Of a stretch of 64,000 nucleotides of DNA, positions 1-8,557 are shown one piece after another. The translations under genes and the position numbers were made by a program. The DNA lies in the NCBI GenBank assembly GCA_030603445.1, contig JAUVXU010000001.1, positions 62,001-126,000 of the forward strand, in the 5' to 3' direction. This DNA comes from Methanomicrobia archaeon (lineage in GTDB: Archaea; Methanobacteriota_B; Thermococci; Methanofastidiosales; NM3). Under the pieces are notes generated by a model, which saw nothing but the letters and a program-made list of their open reading frames with translations, did not search any database and was not told the DNA's origin. The first letter of the stretch is position 1, and each line of letters starts with the position of its first letter.

Positions 1-224
1 TCCAATATTGCCCTTGATATCATATCCCCGGAACTTCCCATAGAAACGATGTTGACTTTAACGCCATGCTTTTCCTCAAACATAGGTATGACCATTGGGC
101 CTGGGCCCCAATCAGATACAAAACTGTCGTAAGTGTAGATAGTAAGCTCGGAGCTATCATCTCCTGTTATACATCCGCATAGAAGTACAACGCATATTAA
201 CGGAATAGCTAACAACTTTTTCAT
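1..224 (-). CDS. Thiamine-binding ABC transporter lipoprotein (5' part only)
   Basis: Runs off the left edge; only about 74 N-terminal residues are present. The start is the ATG at 222-224, preceded by GGTGATATT. A hydrophobic signal of about 16 residues ends in a lipobox (VLLCGC), so the mature protein should be lipid-anchored outside the cell. After a short acidic linker it reads LTIYTYDSF, DWGPGP and FEEKHGVKV, which is the N-terminal signature of the thiamine-binding proteins of the ThiB/TbpA family. Its inferred role is to capture thiamine or a phosphate ester for an ABC importer whose other genes would lie to the left. No TPP riboswitch is visible in the leader. A binding protein for another substrate is possible. 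Confidence 0.8.
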   Translation of the reverse strand, partial: MKKLLAIPLICVVLLCGCITGDDSSELTIYTYDSFVSDWGPGPMVIPMFEEKHGVKVNIVSMGSSGDMISRAIL

Positions 225-463
225 AATATCACCATTACCCATTTATAAAATAAATAATCCATTTATAAATCTTGTGATTAATATGCTATCAAATAGAAAA
301 ATATAATTTAAAATAAAGGGCAAATAAGCAAAATATCCACATCCGGGTGTTGTTTCAAATCTTAAGCATTTTAAGAGATGCTAGTAAATACGTGCAAAAC
401 TCTTTCATTGATTTACTTACTTTTTTCGAAAAAATATTAACTGCAGATAAAGCGGACTATCGT

Positions 464-1702
464 TTAGCTTAGTCTTTCATTAATGGTTTTTAAGTTATAA
501 AGAATAATTAATTGAAGCACTTGATTTAAGCTATTATCATTTCTTTTTTTTGCACCTTTTGTTGAATCAAGATATTGTTCTAGAAGCCCTAAGGGAATAT
601 CAAAAATAGGGACACCTTGGGTCCTTAACAAATGAAACGTGATTAATCTTGTTGTCCTGCTGTTTCCATCTTCAAAAGGATGAATCTGCTGAAACTCATT
701 ATGAAAATATGCTACAAAGTCAAGAATTTTTGTTAATGTGTTTTTCTTTACTCTAAACTCATTATATTTTTTTATTAAAATATTTAGTTTAGGTTCTATT
801 TCTTCGACTTTTGCAACTTTAAAATAAGGTTTGCCTTTTATATAAACAGGAAGATCCCTTATTTTTCCTGCAATATCATCTCTATGTTGCATTGCCAAAT
901 AATGATAACTAGTTATAGCATTTTTTGTAAGTGGCATGTTGTTTAATGCATCCTGAAGCATTTTTTGCATAGCTTTCTGATAATTTTTTACTTCTTCAAT
1001 ACTTTCAACACTTAAATTTTTAGGAACAATATAATCTCTGAGAAGTTTAATTGTGTCTGGAAGGGTGATGGGGTTTCCTTCAAGAGTTAAACTATGATGA
1101 ATAAAACTTATTTCAAACTCATCTATGATTTTTCTATAAACTATAGCATTTCTATCTTTTAACCTATTAAATTTTTTCAGTTCTCTTTCAATTTCACTGA
1201 AATATTCATTTTCTTTGTGTTTTACAACCAATACTTTATGACTGAAATATGCAACTAAATTTTTTAGAAACGAATTATAAGGTATAATACCTATCAAGGG
1301 CTTTCTAGATATGATTATTAATAAGCCATTTTTTGCAAGAATATTTACATACTTTGAATACGTTCTTGGATGAATGTCAAAATCATTTATACCAAAATTC
1401 TTCTTTAAAAATCCCTTACTAATAAATGCAGTAATATTCTCATCTAATAGCTCATTATAATTAATTTTGTTTGATACACAAAATTGAATCATCTGATACA
1501 AGAGATCATTTTTTTTGTTTCTTATAACTTCAAACCCATGTTCCGACTTAGAAACCTGCTTCATTTCAGCCAGATCTGTCATTAACCTGTAAATGAATTT
1601 ATAGTCCTTATCCAGCTTTTTAAAATAAGTGGCAACTTCTTTTGGTTGTATGATGCTGCCCTTGGAATACATAAACTCAAAAACATCGTATTTTGTTACC
1701 AT
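464..1702 (-). CDS. Fic-domain protein (putative AMPylase) with N-terminal winged-helix region
   Basis: The Fic core motif HPFEDGNSR sits at about residues 341-349, giving the catalytic His and the phosphate-binding loop. The usual second glycine (GNGR) is Ser here. At about residue 205 the protein reads SLTLEGN, matching the autoinhibitory (S/T)xxxE(G/N) helix, so this looks like a class II Fic protein with its inhibitor built in. The first ~150 residues contain repeated short helices typical of winged-helix domains. Fic enzymes usually transfer AMP from ATP to a hydroxyl on a target protein; the target here is unknown. The start is the ATG at 1702. No antitoxin-sized partner is adjacent, consistent with intramolecular inhibition. 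The AT content is high, and horizontal acquisition is possible. Confidence 0.85.
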   Translation of the reverse strand: MVTKYDVFEFMYSKGSIIQPKEVATYFKKLDKDYKFIYRLMTDLAEMKQVSKSEHGFEVIRNKKNDLLYQMIQFCVSNKINYNELLDENITAFISKGFLKKNFGINDFDIHPRTYSKYVNILAKNGLLIIISRKPLIGIIPYNSFLKNLVAYFSHKVLVVKHKENEYFSEIERELKKFNRLKDRNAIVYRKIIDEFEISFIHHSLTLEGNPITLPDTIKLLRDYIVPKNLSVESIEEVKNYQKAMQKMLQDALNNMPLTKNAITSYHYLAMQHRDDIAGKIRDLPVYIKGKPYFKVAKVEEIEPKLNILIKKYNEFRVKKNTLTKILDFVAYFHNEFQQIHPFEDGNSRTTRLITFHLLRTQGVPIFDIPLGLLEQYLDSTKGAKKRNDNSLNQVLQLIILYNLKTINERLS

Positions 1703-1832
1703 GTACTACTTATAAGTGTTTTTTATTAATAAATTTTTCTATTTAGCACTAAAAAAAGATAAAATATCACTTTTTAATGCCATATGTAACTTATAGAATT
1801 TTTTGATTATCCTACCTCTATCCCTGGAGCGT

Positions 1833-2384
1833 TCACTTAATTATCCTGTGTATCATCTTAAACTCATCATTATTTGAAAGCTCTATGAAAGAGAATAGTG
1901 CTCCTTCCGTGCTTTCGATAATTGCTCCAGCCGTTTTCATGCGCTCAATCGCAATGTCTTTGTTTGAAAGCGTGCGTGATGTTACTGCATCAGCAACTAC
2001 AAATACGTCGTATCCTTCCTCTAAAGCGTCAAGCACTGTCTTTGAAACGCATATATGGGCCTCAATGCCCACAACTAATAGTTGTCTCTTTCCCAGAGAC
2101 TTGATCTTTTTCTTGAACGCCTCGTCCTTGAAGCAGGAAAATGCATCTTTCTCAAAATACGAATAAGATACCAAGGAATCCATTATCTCTGGGACTGTTT
2201 TGCCTACCCCCTTTGGATGCTGCTCCGTTAGGATTGTTGGAATATCAAGCACAGCGGTCCCATTAGCCAGTTTTACTATATTTTGAACTACCTCTTTTGG
2301 GGCGTCCAGTACTGGCATAAAGCGCTCCTGAACATCAATAATCACAAATACACAATCATCTCTTCTTAATTTTTTCACCATCAT
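1833..2384 (-). CDS. Isochorismatase-like cysteine hydrolase
   Basis: 183 residues of the isochorismatase/nicotinamidase alpha-beta hydrolase fold. The catalytic triad is readable: Asp17 in IIDVQERF, a Lys near residue 58 in QHPKGVGK, and Cys112 in VGIEAHICVSKT. The alcohol-binding cis-peptide region precedes the cysteine. The metal-ligand pattern of true nicotinamidases (DxHxxxH) is absent, so the substrate is open; the family includes YcaC-like hydrolases of unknown substrate. The ATG directly follows the TAA of the upstream yjbQ gene with no gap, so the two are translationally coupled. Two tandem ATGs start the protein and the first was taken. Confidence 0.85.
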   Translation of the reverse strand: MMVKKLRRDDCVFVIIDVQERFMPVLDAPKEVVQNIVKLANGTAVLDIPTILTEQHPKGVGKTVPEIMDSLVSYSYFEKDAFSCFKDEAFKKKIKSLGKRQLLVVGIEAHICVSKTVLDALEEGYDVFVVADAVTSRTLSNKDIAIERMKTAGAIIESTEGALFSFIELSNNDEFKMIHRIIK

Positions 2385-2804
2385 TTACTCACCATTTACT
2401 GTTATTATAATCTCTCTTGTGCGCGGCTTGTTGTCAAGTTCTATGAAAACTATCTGTTGCCACGTTCCAAGAGCCATTCTCCCCTTATTTAACGGGAGGG
2501 TAATTGATGGGCCCAAAAGCGATGCACGAATGTGGGAATGCCCATTATCGTCGTGCCACATCTTGTGGTGTTCGTACTCTGCGTTGCGTGGCGCTATGCG
2601 CTCTAACGCGGCTTTCATATCTATTACGAGGCCTGGTTCATACTCCATAGTAGTCACGCCTGCAGTAGAACCTATGACAAACACATTTACAATTCCTTCT
2701 TTTATACCAGAACGATCTACTTCAAGCCTCACAATATCTGTAACATTAAGTATATCAAGCTCCCCGGTCTTTGATAAAACAACTTTCGTACTATATACGC
2801 TCAA
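2385..2804 (-). CDS. YjbQ/UPF0047 family protein
   Basis: 139 residues, the usual length for UPF0047. Family motifs are GSTAGVTTMEYEPGL, HDDNGHSHIRASLLG and GTWQQIVFIELDN, which carry the His/Asp cluster of the presumed active site. Members have a weak thiamine-phosphate synthase activity and are sometimes named secondary thiamine-phosphate synthase; their physiological role is unsettled. The start is a TTG at 2802-2804 with a GGTGG ribosome-binding site four bases upstream. The gene heads a two-gene operon with the isochorismatase-like hydrolase. The thiamine-binding lipoprotein 2 kb to the left may be a coincidence. Confidence 0.88.
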   Translation of the reverse strand: MSVYSTKVVLSKTGELDILNVTDIVRLEVDRSGIKEGIVNVFVIGSTAGVTTMEYEPGLVIDMKAALERIAPRNAEYEHHKMWHDDNGHSHIRASLLGPSITLPLNKGRMALGTWQQIVFIELDNKPRTREIIITVNGE

Positions 2805-2895
2805 CTTACCACCAAAAATCTCTCACGCGAAGGGAATAAAAAGTTTTTTAACATGGCGCTTAATGGCATATGAAACGGATGATAAGTTAAAATGC

Positions 2896-3048
2896 CTAAA
2901 TAAGGTCTTTCTCGCTTCTGAGTTTTTCTATTACTGCTTGGTAAAGAAAATCAGATTTCGTCTTGTAGTACCCCTTTTTTACGAGTACCTCAATCTGTTT
3001 TTCAATTTCAGGAGGAACGCTTGTTCCTAAAGTTCTGTTTACTCTCAT
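2896..3048 (-). CDS. Small ribbon-helix-helix (CopG-type) protein
   Basis: 50 residues. The start ATG at 3046-3048 is preceded by GGTG. The sequence opens MRVNRTLGTSVPPEIEKQI, followed by a helix and YYKTKSDFLYQAVIEKL. The short beta strand, amphipathic helix, GxxxxxS turn and second helix are the classic ribbon-helix-helix DNA-binding pattern. Such proteins dimerise and usually repress their own operon or act as antitoxin. No toxin gene is adjacent; the closest neighbour on the same strand is the small winged-helix gene upstream. No other function can be assigned. Confidence 0.72.
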   Translation of the reverse strand: MRVNRTLGTSVPPEIEKQIEVLVKKGYYKTKSDFLYQAVIEKLRSEKDLI

Positions 3049-3181
3049 ACAAACACCAATATATAATAACATATGTTCTATCTTAAATATTTTTTCTAAA
3101 AAACAGGGTTATGTTAACATATATTTCCCAATAAATAATAAAATATCATGAAAAAAGAAAAAAGAGAGGTGTGTGAAATGC

Positions 3182-3436
3182 TCAATATGAAAGCATGTTG
3201 TGCATTACTGCACTGTGGCCTGTGTTAGTAAGTTTCGTTATGAAACAAGAAGACAAGCCTTCTAATTTATCCACATAACCTCTTTTTTCGAGTAGTTCGA
3301 TGTAGGGCCTAAGTTCTTCGGTTGCCATATCTAGTCTTGCTCTTAGTATGCTTGACCCAACAAAGTAGGCAGGTTCTTTCTTATATTGTTCTTCTAACAA
3401 CATAAGAATTTTTTCTAATCTTATATCTTTTTTCAT
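3182..3436 (-). CDS. Small winged-helix-like protein
   Basis: 84 residues from the ATG at 3434-3436, chosen over an ATG ten codons upstream because GGTG lies at the right distance before it. Two helices are followed by YVDKLEG and FITKLTNTG, which looks like helix-turn-helix plus wing. It is probably a small DNA-binding regulator, but there is no clear family match. It lies between the ribbon-helix-helix gene and polymerase D, with AT-rich spacers on both sides, so it is probably its own transcription unit. Confidence 0.55.
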   Translation of the reverse strand: MKKDIRLEKILMLLEEQYKKEPAYFVGSSILRARLDMATEELRPYIELLEKRGYVDKLEGLSSCFITKLTNTGHSAVMHNMLSY

Positions 3437-3595
3437 AGATACACCTAAATATAATATAATATTCATATTATTTAAATTTATTCCATATATAATCCTATAA
3501 AATAGAAATATAAGAATAATATTCCTATACTACAAAACATTATACAATATAACACCCAATAAAAATAATAAGTAAAATTATGTGCAATCAAGTGC

Positions 3596-6500
3596 CTAAG
3601 GCCCGAAATCTGCAAGAGTCATCTGCGTTACCTTCTCCTTGAAAACAGATTCAAGCTCTTTTTCGATTATATCAATGCGCTGCGCTATGTATGGATCAAT
3701 TTTATAATTCCTAATAATGTCCTTGCTAACCTGCAAATACTTCTCAACAGATCCTTTCGATACTGTGAGCACCAAGCGTCCACCATAACATTTGCTGCAC
3801 TTTCCAGATAGGGGTATACGCCGATATATAGTATTACAGCTAACACAGCGAAAAGTCTGCTTTGAAAAGGAGCGCAAATTCCCTATAATGTCTGGTATGA
3901 AATGTGAAACTATGACCCGTTGCGCCGTATCATCTAGATCCACAGCACGTATCTTGCGTGCAAGCTCCAGCTGCGCATCTATTTTTTCTGCCATAGATCC
4001 GAGTGTCTTGTATGCCGAGACGCTTGGGCCATCAGCTATATCACGTGTTGGGAGCGTGTAATGCAAATTGTAAAGTGCCTTTTCACTTCCTAAATGGTCA
4101 GCAACTGTTGGCAAAGAACACTTTGAGGGGTGGATGTACTGCTGCGTCTGTTCATAAAATGACACTGGATAACGCCTTGAGGTATCTATATTATATGCCT
4201 CCTTATCAATTTCCTCGGGGTCTATTCTGGTAGTTAACACAAGAGGGGCATCCATCTTTCCTCCCCTATGCACAGGTAAGTAGTGTCGTGAAAAATTTAA
4301 CAATGCATCTAACAAAAGAATGATTGCATCCTCATCTCCATCACAATTGCGCCGCTTGGATGCGTGGAAGAATGGATGGGCATAGCCCACCTTTGCGCAA
4401 GTGTATCCTATTATGCGCCCTAATACTCCTGCAGATGTGTGTGGAGCAAGCCCTATTACAAGATGCCCTACTAGATCTTCTCGATTTTCTGTATTGTAAA
4501 ATCGTGGGAGTTTGTATACTCGCTCCAGTAAATCGTCAATAAAAGAACAGCATTTTAAGAGATAATCTGCGCCATTGTCCGAAACTATGATATCTTGCAC
4601 CTTTAGCTCCACTACCTGTTCTTCACTTGAAAGTGGTTTACCTGCTTCATCAACAGTATACCCCAATTCGCGCATCTTGTTAACTGATGTACTTATCTCC
4701 TGAGGGGTAACGTGAGTAACAGGGACATCCGTGGCATCAAATCTCATGGTCCCGTCCTTGAACACATAAACATGATTATGTGCGCGTAGTATCGCCTTTT
4801 CTATGGGTTCCGGGAACTTTTCACCAGACATCATGCCAATTACGCCCTTGACCTCTTTTGGCATTGCAATACTTAGGCCCGTGATAGCCTGATTCATCTC
4901 AGTCTTGATGTCGATGTTTTGGTAGGAATAATCGGACATATTTCTGCCGCAAGAAGGGCATTGTTCTATCTTGGTGTCAAATATCTTGCTCTTTCCCATA
5001 TTGCAATGTTTATTGTTGCATGCTGCGAACGGAATTGTTTCTTCGCCGCAAGAGGGACATATAAGCTTCGGTATTATTTTCTTGCATGATGGGCACTGCC
5101 TGTTTGACACTTCAACGCGTACATAGTTATTTTCCCTTGCCTTTATAAGTGAACGTGTCTTGCCGCCAGCATGCCCGACAGGTATCAGGCCATGTACTGG
5201 AGGAGACATTGTTCGCTCCTTTGCTTTCTCCGGGCGCCCCATTCTCCCGCCGACTGTTATAGGGCATTTTGAGCGCATCATTATTCCCAGTGTCTTGCCG
5301 ATTGCTTCAATCACTATCTCGCTCTCTGACTTCCCCTCAAGGGATATTAGTGGTATAATATCATCAAATTTCTCTTTGTTGACGCATCTTCTGAAAGTCT
5401 CTGATTCTATTGTTATGCCATCTTTTGTTACAATATGCGGCAGACATATTTTTTCAAGCAGTTCCTTTTCCTTGGACAGAGGGAGCAATAGATTTTCGTT
5501 CTTTACAACGCCTTTAGAACACCAATCGATCAGTTCTCTAAGCTCCTCTAAATTAACATCTTCCCAATGGTATGTGAACCGAGGGTGTAAAGGTATCCCT
5601 AACTCCTCAGATATCTTCAACGCATCCTTCTCACCAATATCAAATGGATTGTCTATGTATCTCTGATACTTTCTTGAGGCATCGGCTTCTTCAAGTTCCT
5701 GCACCCACCACTCCTCCACATACCCTGAAGGCACTAGTACGTGGTTATTCTCCAAAAACTCGCCATACCCTATGAGGGCGTCCCCAAGAAACAGTATCTC
5801 GTCCACCTTGTCGCATATTTCCTGTGCCTGTTTTGAGGTCTCTACCCTAAGAACGCTGCCGTTTCTTAACTTTACGATCGGGCCCTCTATGGAGTCGACC
5901 GGGGCCGTGACGTTGGCCTTACCTGGTCTTTCGGTCTTCATCTGCGTCCCTATGGCAAGAAAAGAGTCCACTAAGTACATAGTTGCAGGATGTATGCCCC
6001 ATCCTGCAAAACCAGTGTTTCGCGAACGCCCATATCTGATGCGCATCCCCTCTCTAGCCATTGGGTGTGAAAATACGGGTCTGCCGGCAATGATATCCTT
6101 TAGATATGTCCAGTTTTCAGAAACGCCCCCAACTTCTGCCTTTTTGGACTTCTTACTAGTGCCTACATCCTTGAGCCAGTCCCATCCAACTATAGATACC
6201 TTGGACGTTATCTTTAGAACCTTAGCCGACTTTTGCAATATGCCCTCACAAAGTGCGAGCATTGCCCCTCCACGAAGGCAGTTTGTTTCAATGCGGGGCA
6301 GGTCCCTGTGTCCTGTTGCTTCAATGTTATCGGTCTTCTCGCCAGTTATCTCAACCCCAATGTTCTCAAGAGCCATCTTCACGTCCTCGCTAGGTGGTTT
6401 ATACTGCAGGTGAACGCTCCTGTTATACAACTCGACCTCTTCAATGAAACGTTCTACTTCGTCCTGAGTTACCTTATATGGATCTAGGTGTAGTTTCTGG

Positions 6501-6985
6501 CGCACGTAATCAGCTATTAGCACCGCCATAGCAGCTGCAGTTCCGCCAGCAGAACGTATTGGGCCAGCAAAGTATATGGCAAGGTACTTTGAATTATCTG
6601 AGTTCTCCTTTATCCTTACGCTGGCTATTCCCTCAAGCGGGGCTGACACTATCCCCTCGGTAAGTATTGCTAGAGCTGTGCGTACTGCCTGCTCTGCTGC
6701 TTTTTCTATTGGAAGTGAATCAAATTCTCCCTGGCAGATGCGGCCAGCAACCTTAAACGACACCTCCTCACGGGAGATGCCACTGTTGTCAAGTTCTCTA
6801 ATTAATGCCGCAACGTCGCTTGGCCCTACAAGACTCTCCACTCGGCTTGCCATATCTTTTGCAACAGGGATCTCGACTTCAAACGATGGATCGCGCCCTT
6901 TTTTACGTGCATCTCTGGCTACTTTATAAAGGATCTCAGCCTCATGTTCTAGCAAAGAAAAATAAGATTCATACGACATTCCCAT
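3596..6985 (-). CDS. polC: DNA polymerase D large subunit DP2
   Basis: Catalytic subunit of the archaeal replicative polymerase PolD, an RNA-polymerase-like two-barrel enzyme. About 1,129 residues, uninterrupted. A zinc-binding cysteine cluster lies at about residues 630-685 (CPSCKK, CPSCGEE, CNNKHC, CPSCGRN). The catalytic motif NCDGDED is near residue 880, followed by HRGGKMDAPLVLTT. A C-terminal zinc finger (CVSCNTIY, CSKCYGG) is near residue 1055, and the extreme C terminus (LADFG) resembles a PCNA-binding tail. No intein interrupts the active-site motifs, although inteins are common here in other archaea. The start is the ATG at 6985, preceded by GGTGA, not the longer TTG option. It follows DP1 by one base, so the subunits are co-translated. 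Confidence 0.97.
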   Translation of the reverse strand: MGMSYESYFSLLEHEAEILYKVARDARKKGRDPSFEVEIPVAKDMASRVESLVGPSDVAALIRELDNSGISREEVSFKVAGRICQGEFDSLPIEKAAEQAVRTALAILTEGIVSAPLEGIASVRIKENSDNSKYLAIYFAGPIRSAGGTAAAMAVLIADYVRQKLHLDPYKVTQDEVERFIEEVELYNRSVHLQYKPPSEDVKMALENIGVEITGEKTDNIEATGHRDLPRIETNCLRGGAMLALCEGILQKSAKVLKITSKVSIVGWDWLKDVGTSKKSKKAEVGGVSENWTYLKDIIAGRPVFSHPMAREGMRIRYGRSRNTGFAGWGIHPATMYLVDSFLAIGTQMKTERPGKANVTAPVDSIEGPIVKLRNGSVLRVETSKQAQEICDKVDEILFLGDALIGYGEFLENNHVLVPSGYVEEWWVQELEEADASRKYQRYIDNPFDIGEKDALKISEELGIPLHPRFTYHWEDVNLEELRELIDWCSKGVVKNENLLLPLSKEKELLEKICLPHIVTKDGITIESETFRRCVNKEKFDDIIPLISLEGKSESEIVIEAIGKTLGIMMRSKCPITVGGRMGRPEKAKERTMSPPVHGLIPVGHAGGKTRSLIKARENNYVRVEVSNRQCPSCKKIIPKLICPSCGEETIPFAACNNKHCNMGKSKIFDTKIEQCPSCGRNMSDYSYQNIDIKTEMNQAITGLSIAMPKEVKGVIGMMSGEKFPEPIEKAILRAHNHVYVFKDGTMRFDATDVPVTHVTPQEISTSVNKMRELGYTVDEAGKPLSSEEQVVELKVQDIIVSDNGADYLLKCCSFIDDLLERVYKLPRFYNTENREDLVGHLVIGLAPHTSAGVLGRIIGYTCAKVGYAHPFFHASKRRNCDGDEDAIILLLDALLNFSRHYLPVHRGGKMDAPLVLTTRIDPEEIDKEAYNIDTSRRYPVSFYEQTQQYIHPSKCSLPTVADHLGSEKALYNLHYTLPTRDIADGPSVSAYKTLGSMAEKIDAQLELARKIRAVDLDDTAQRVIVSHFIPDIIGNLRSFSKQTFRCVSCNTIYRRIPLSGKCSKCYGGRLVLTVSKGSVEKYLQVSKDIIRNYKIDPYIAQRIDIIEKELESVFKEKVTQMTLADFGP

Positions 6986-6986
6986 A

Positions 6987-8543
6987 TCAGTCACCAAAGT
7001 TCATTAAGACAAGGTTGTGTGTTTGTAAATTTATTATGGGGACCTTGGCCACATCAGGCGTTATGTTTCTCATCTTCTGAAAGCTCGTCTGTGACTGCCA
7101 ACCACCAGAATTTATAAGAGTAACGCCGCGATACACCCCATTTCCATTCATGTGGGTATGTCCTGTCTGAAAGATGTCTGGTGTTTCATCTATGCAAAGA
7201 TAATCGCTGGTCTCAGGAATTATCTGCGTCCCTTTCCCATATACAGGCGCAAGATGCCTCTTTCGCAGCATCTCTATCATGGGGGGGATAGGCTTGTTAA
7301 TCTCGAAACCCGGGACTTGTGAAAGAAAGTCAAATATCGAGTCGCCATGGTACGCAAGACACTTTACGCCGTGTAGCGAGAAAAAAGAAGGATTAGACAC
7401 CATATGTATGTTATCCATATCGTAAAGGTCGTAGGCAAACGCTTTTGGGATAGGTATTTGGGGATTCCCGCTTCTTGTGGCATCGTGATTTCCTGGCGAT
7501 ACTATAACTTCTATCCAATCGGGGAGATACGATAGCAGCTGTGCCGTTTTCTCATACTGTTTGTATATGTCAGTAATGCAGAGCTCCTTATCCTGATTGG
7601 GGTATATGCCAACCCCATCAACAACGTCGCCGCAGATAACTATATACTTTATCTTTGATGCTATCTCTTGCTGTTTCTCGTTGCCTGTCTCTAGGCGCAG
7701 CCATTTGATGAAGCGCAAAAAAGATTTTTCCATAAAATTATTGCTTCCAACATGCACATCTGAAGTGAACACCGCACCAATGTCATAAGGGGATACATTA
7801 CGATTCCTGCCAAGTGCAATATCTGGGAATTCGAAGTTATTTGAAAATATTATATCTTCCCCCAACGCCCCAGAAACACCTATAACCTCATCGCACACAA
7901 TGTACTTTGCACGTTCTAATAAGCGTTCCTTCTTCGTAGAAACAAGAACTTTTATCGTACCGGAAAGATCCTCAAGCTCCAACATTACGTTTCCGTTCTT
8001 AGTTGTCTTCTTACTTCGCACAATACCGACTATCTTCACCTGCGATTTTAGTTCATTGGCCTTTGCATTTTTGATACTGACGAAATCGCGAAGTTCTCTG
8101 TGTTGCTTGAATATCTTAGATATTCGTGTGTAACGATCCTTAAAAAGAGAGAGAAAATCCTCAAATTTTCCTTCAGAATCATCTTTTCCCGACACATCCT
8201 TAATAATCTTAATATCCTTATCTACGTCCTTTGAAGGTATATGCTTTACTTTTATAGATTTTCTCTTTTTCTCGCTTTTGGGGACCTCGTCGGGAAGTTC
8301 TGCTCTTTGTTCCACTGATTCTTTTTGCTGTCCTGATTCTATACGTGGATAGAAATAATCCTCATAAACGTCTTTTGTAACAATAAATATATTATTTTTC
8401 TTCAAATGTGTCATGAATTCTAGAATAATATCTTCATTTGCTGCATCCTCAAGAAATTTAGCATATGCCTCTTCATTAAGAAGTACACCTTCGTCAAGGA
8501 ACATGCCTGGTATGTTAATTTTACAACTTTGTGTTGATGCCAT
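6987..8543 (-). CDS. polB: DNA polymerase D small subunit DP1 (3'-5' exonuclease)
   Basis: Proofreading subunit of PolD, about 518 residues. A Lys/Glu-rich linker follows the N-terminal region, then an OB fold (about 170-250) and a calcineurin-like phosphoesterase domain. All metal-binding signatures are intact: SDVHVG near residue 261, GDVVDG near 305, PGNHD near 351, YHGDS near 400 and GHTH near 461. The nuclease is therefore predicted active, unlike the inactivated eukaryotic homologues. The ATG at 8543 with GAGGG upstream is preferred; a GTG overlapping the orc1 stop codon by one base is the alternative. It lies between orc1 and DP2 in one operon. Confidence 0.97.
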   Translation of the reverse strand: MASTQSCKINIPGMFLDEGVLLNEEAYAKFLEDAANEDIILEFMTHLKKNNIFIVTKDVYEDYFYPRIESGQQKESVEQRAELPDEVPKSEKKRKSIKVKHIPSKDVDKDIKIIKDVSGKDDSEGKFEDFLSLFKDRYTRISKIFKQHRELRDFVSIKNAKANELKSQVKIVGIVRSKKTTKNGNVMLELEDLSGTIKVLVSTKKERLLERAKYIVCDEVIGVSGALGEDIIFSNNFEFPDIALGRNRNVSPYDIGAVFTSDVHVGSNNFMEKSFLRFIKWLRLETGNEKQQEIASKIKYIVICGDVVDGVGIYPNQDKELCITDIYKQYEKTAQLLSYLPDWIEVIVSPGNHDATRSGNPQIPIPKAFAYDLYDMDNIHMVSNPSFFSLHGVKCLAYHGDSIFDFLSQVPGFEINKPIPPMIEMLRKRHLAPVYGKGTQIIPETSDYLCIDETPDIFQTGHTHMNGNGVYRGVTLINSGGWQSQTSFQKMRNITPDVAKVPIINLQTHNLVLMNFGD

Positions 8544-8557
8544 AAGCCCTCTGCCCA

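Noticed and set aside
225-463. TPP riboswitch ahead of the thiamine-binding lipoprotein gene
   Set aside because: No CTGAGA-type core or supporting stems are visible in the AT-rich leader.
3154-3231. A 26-codon plus-strand frame with GAGAGGTG nearby
   Set aside because: It overlaps the winged-helix gene on the other strand, has an odd Cys-rich composition and no downstream partner.
5160-6413. Long open frames on the plus strand opposite DP2
   Set aside because: They are antisense shadows of a very well conserved polymerase gene, with no ribosome-binding sites or family motifs.
3596-6985. Possible intein in DP2 or RadA
   Set aside because: Active-site motifs in both genes are continuous and lengths match intein-free proteins.
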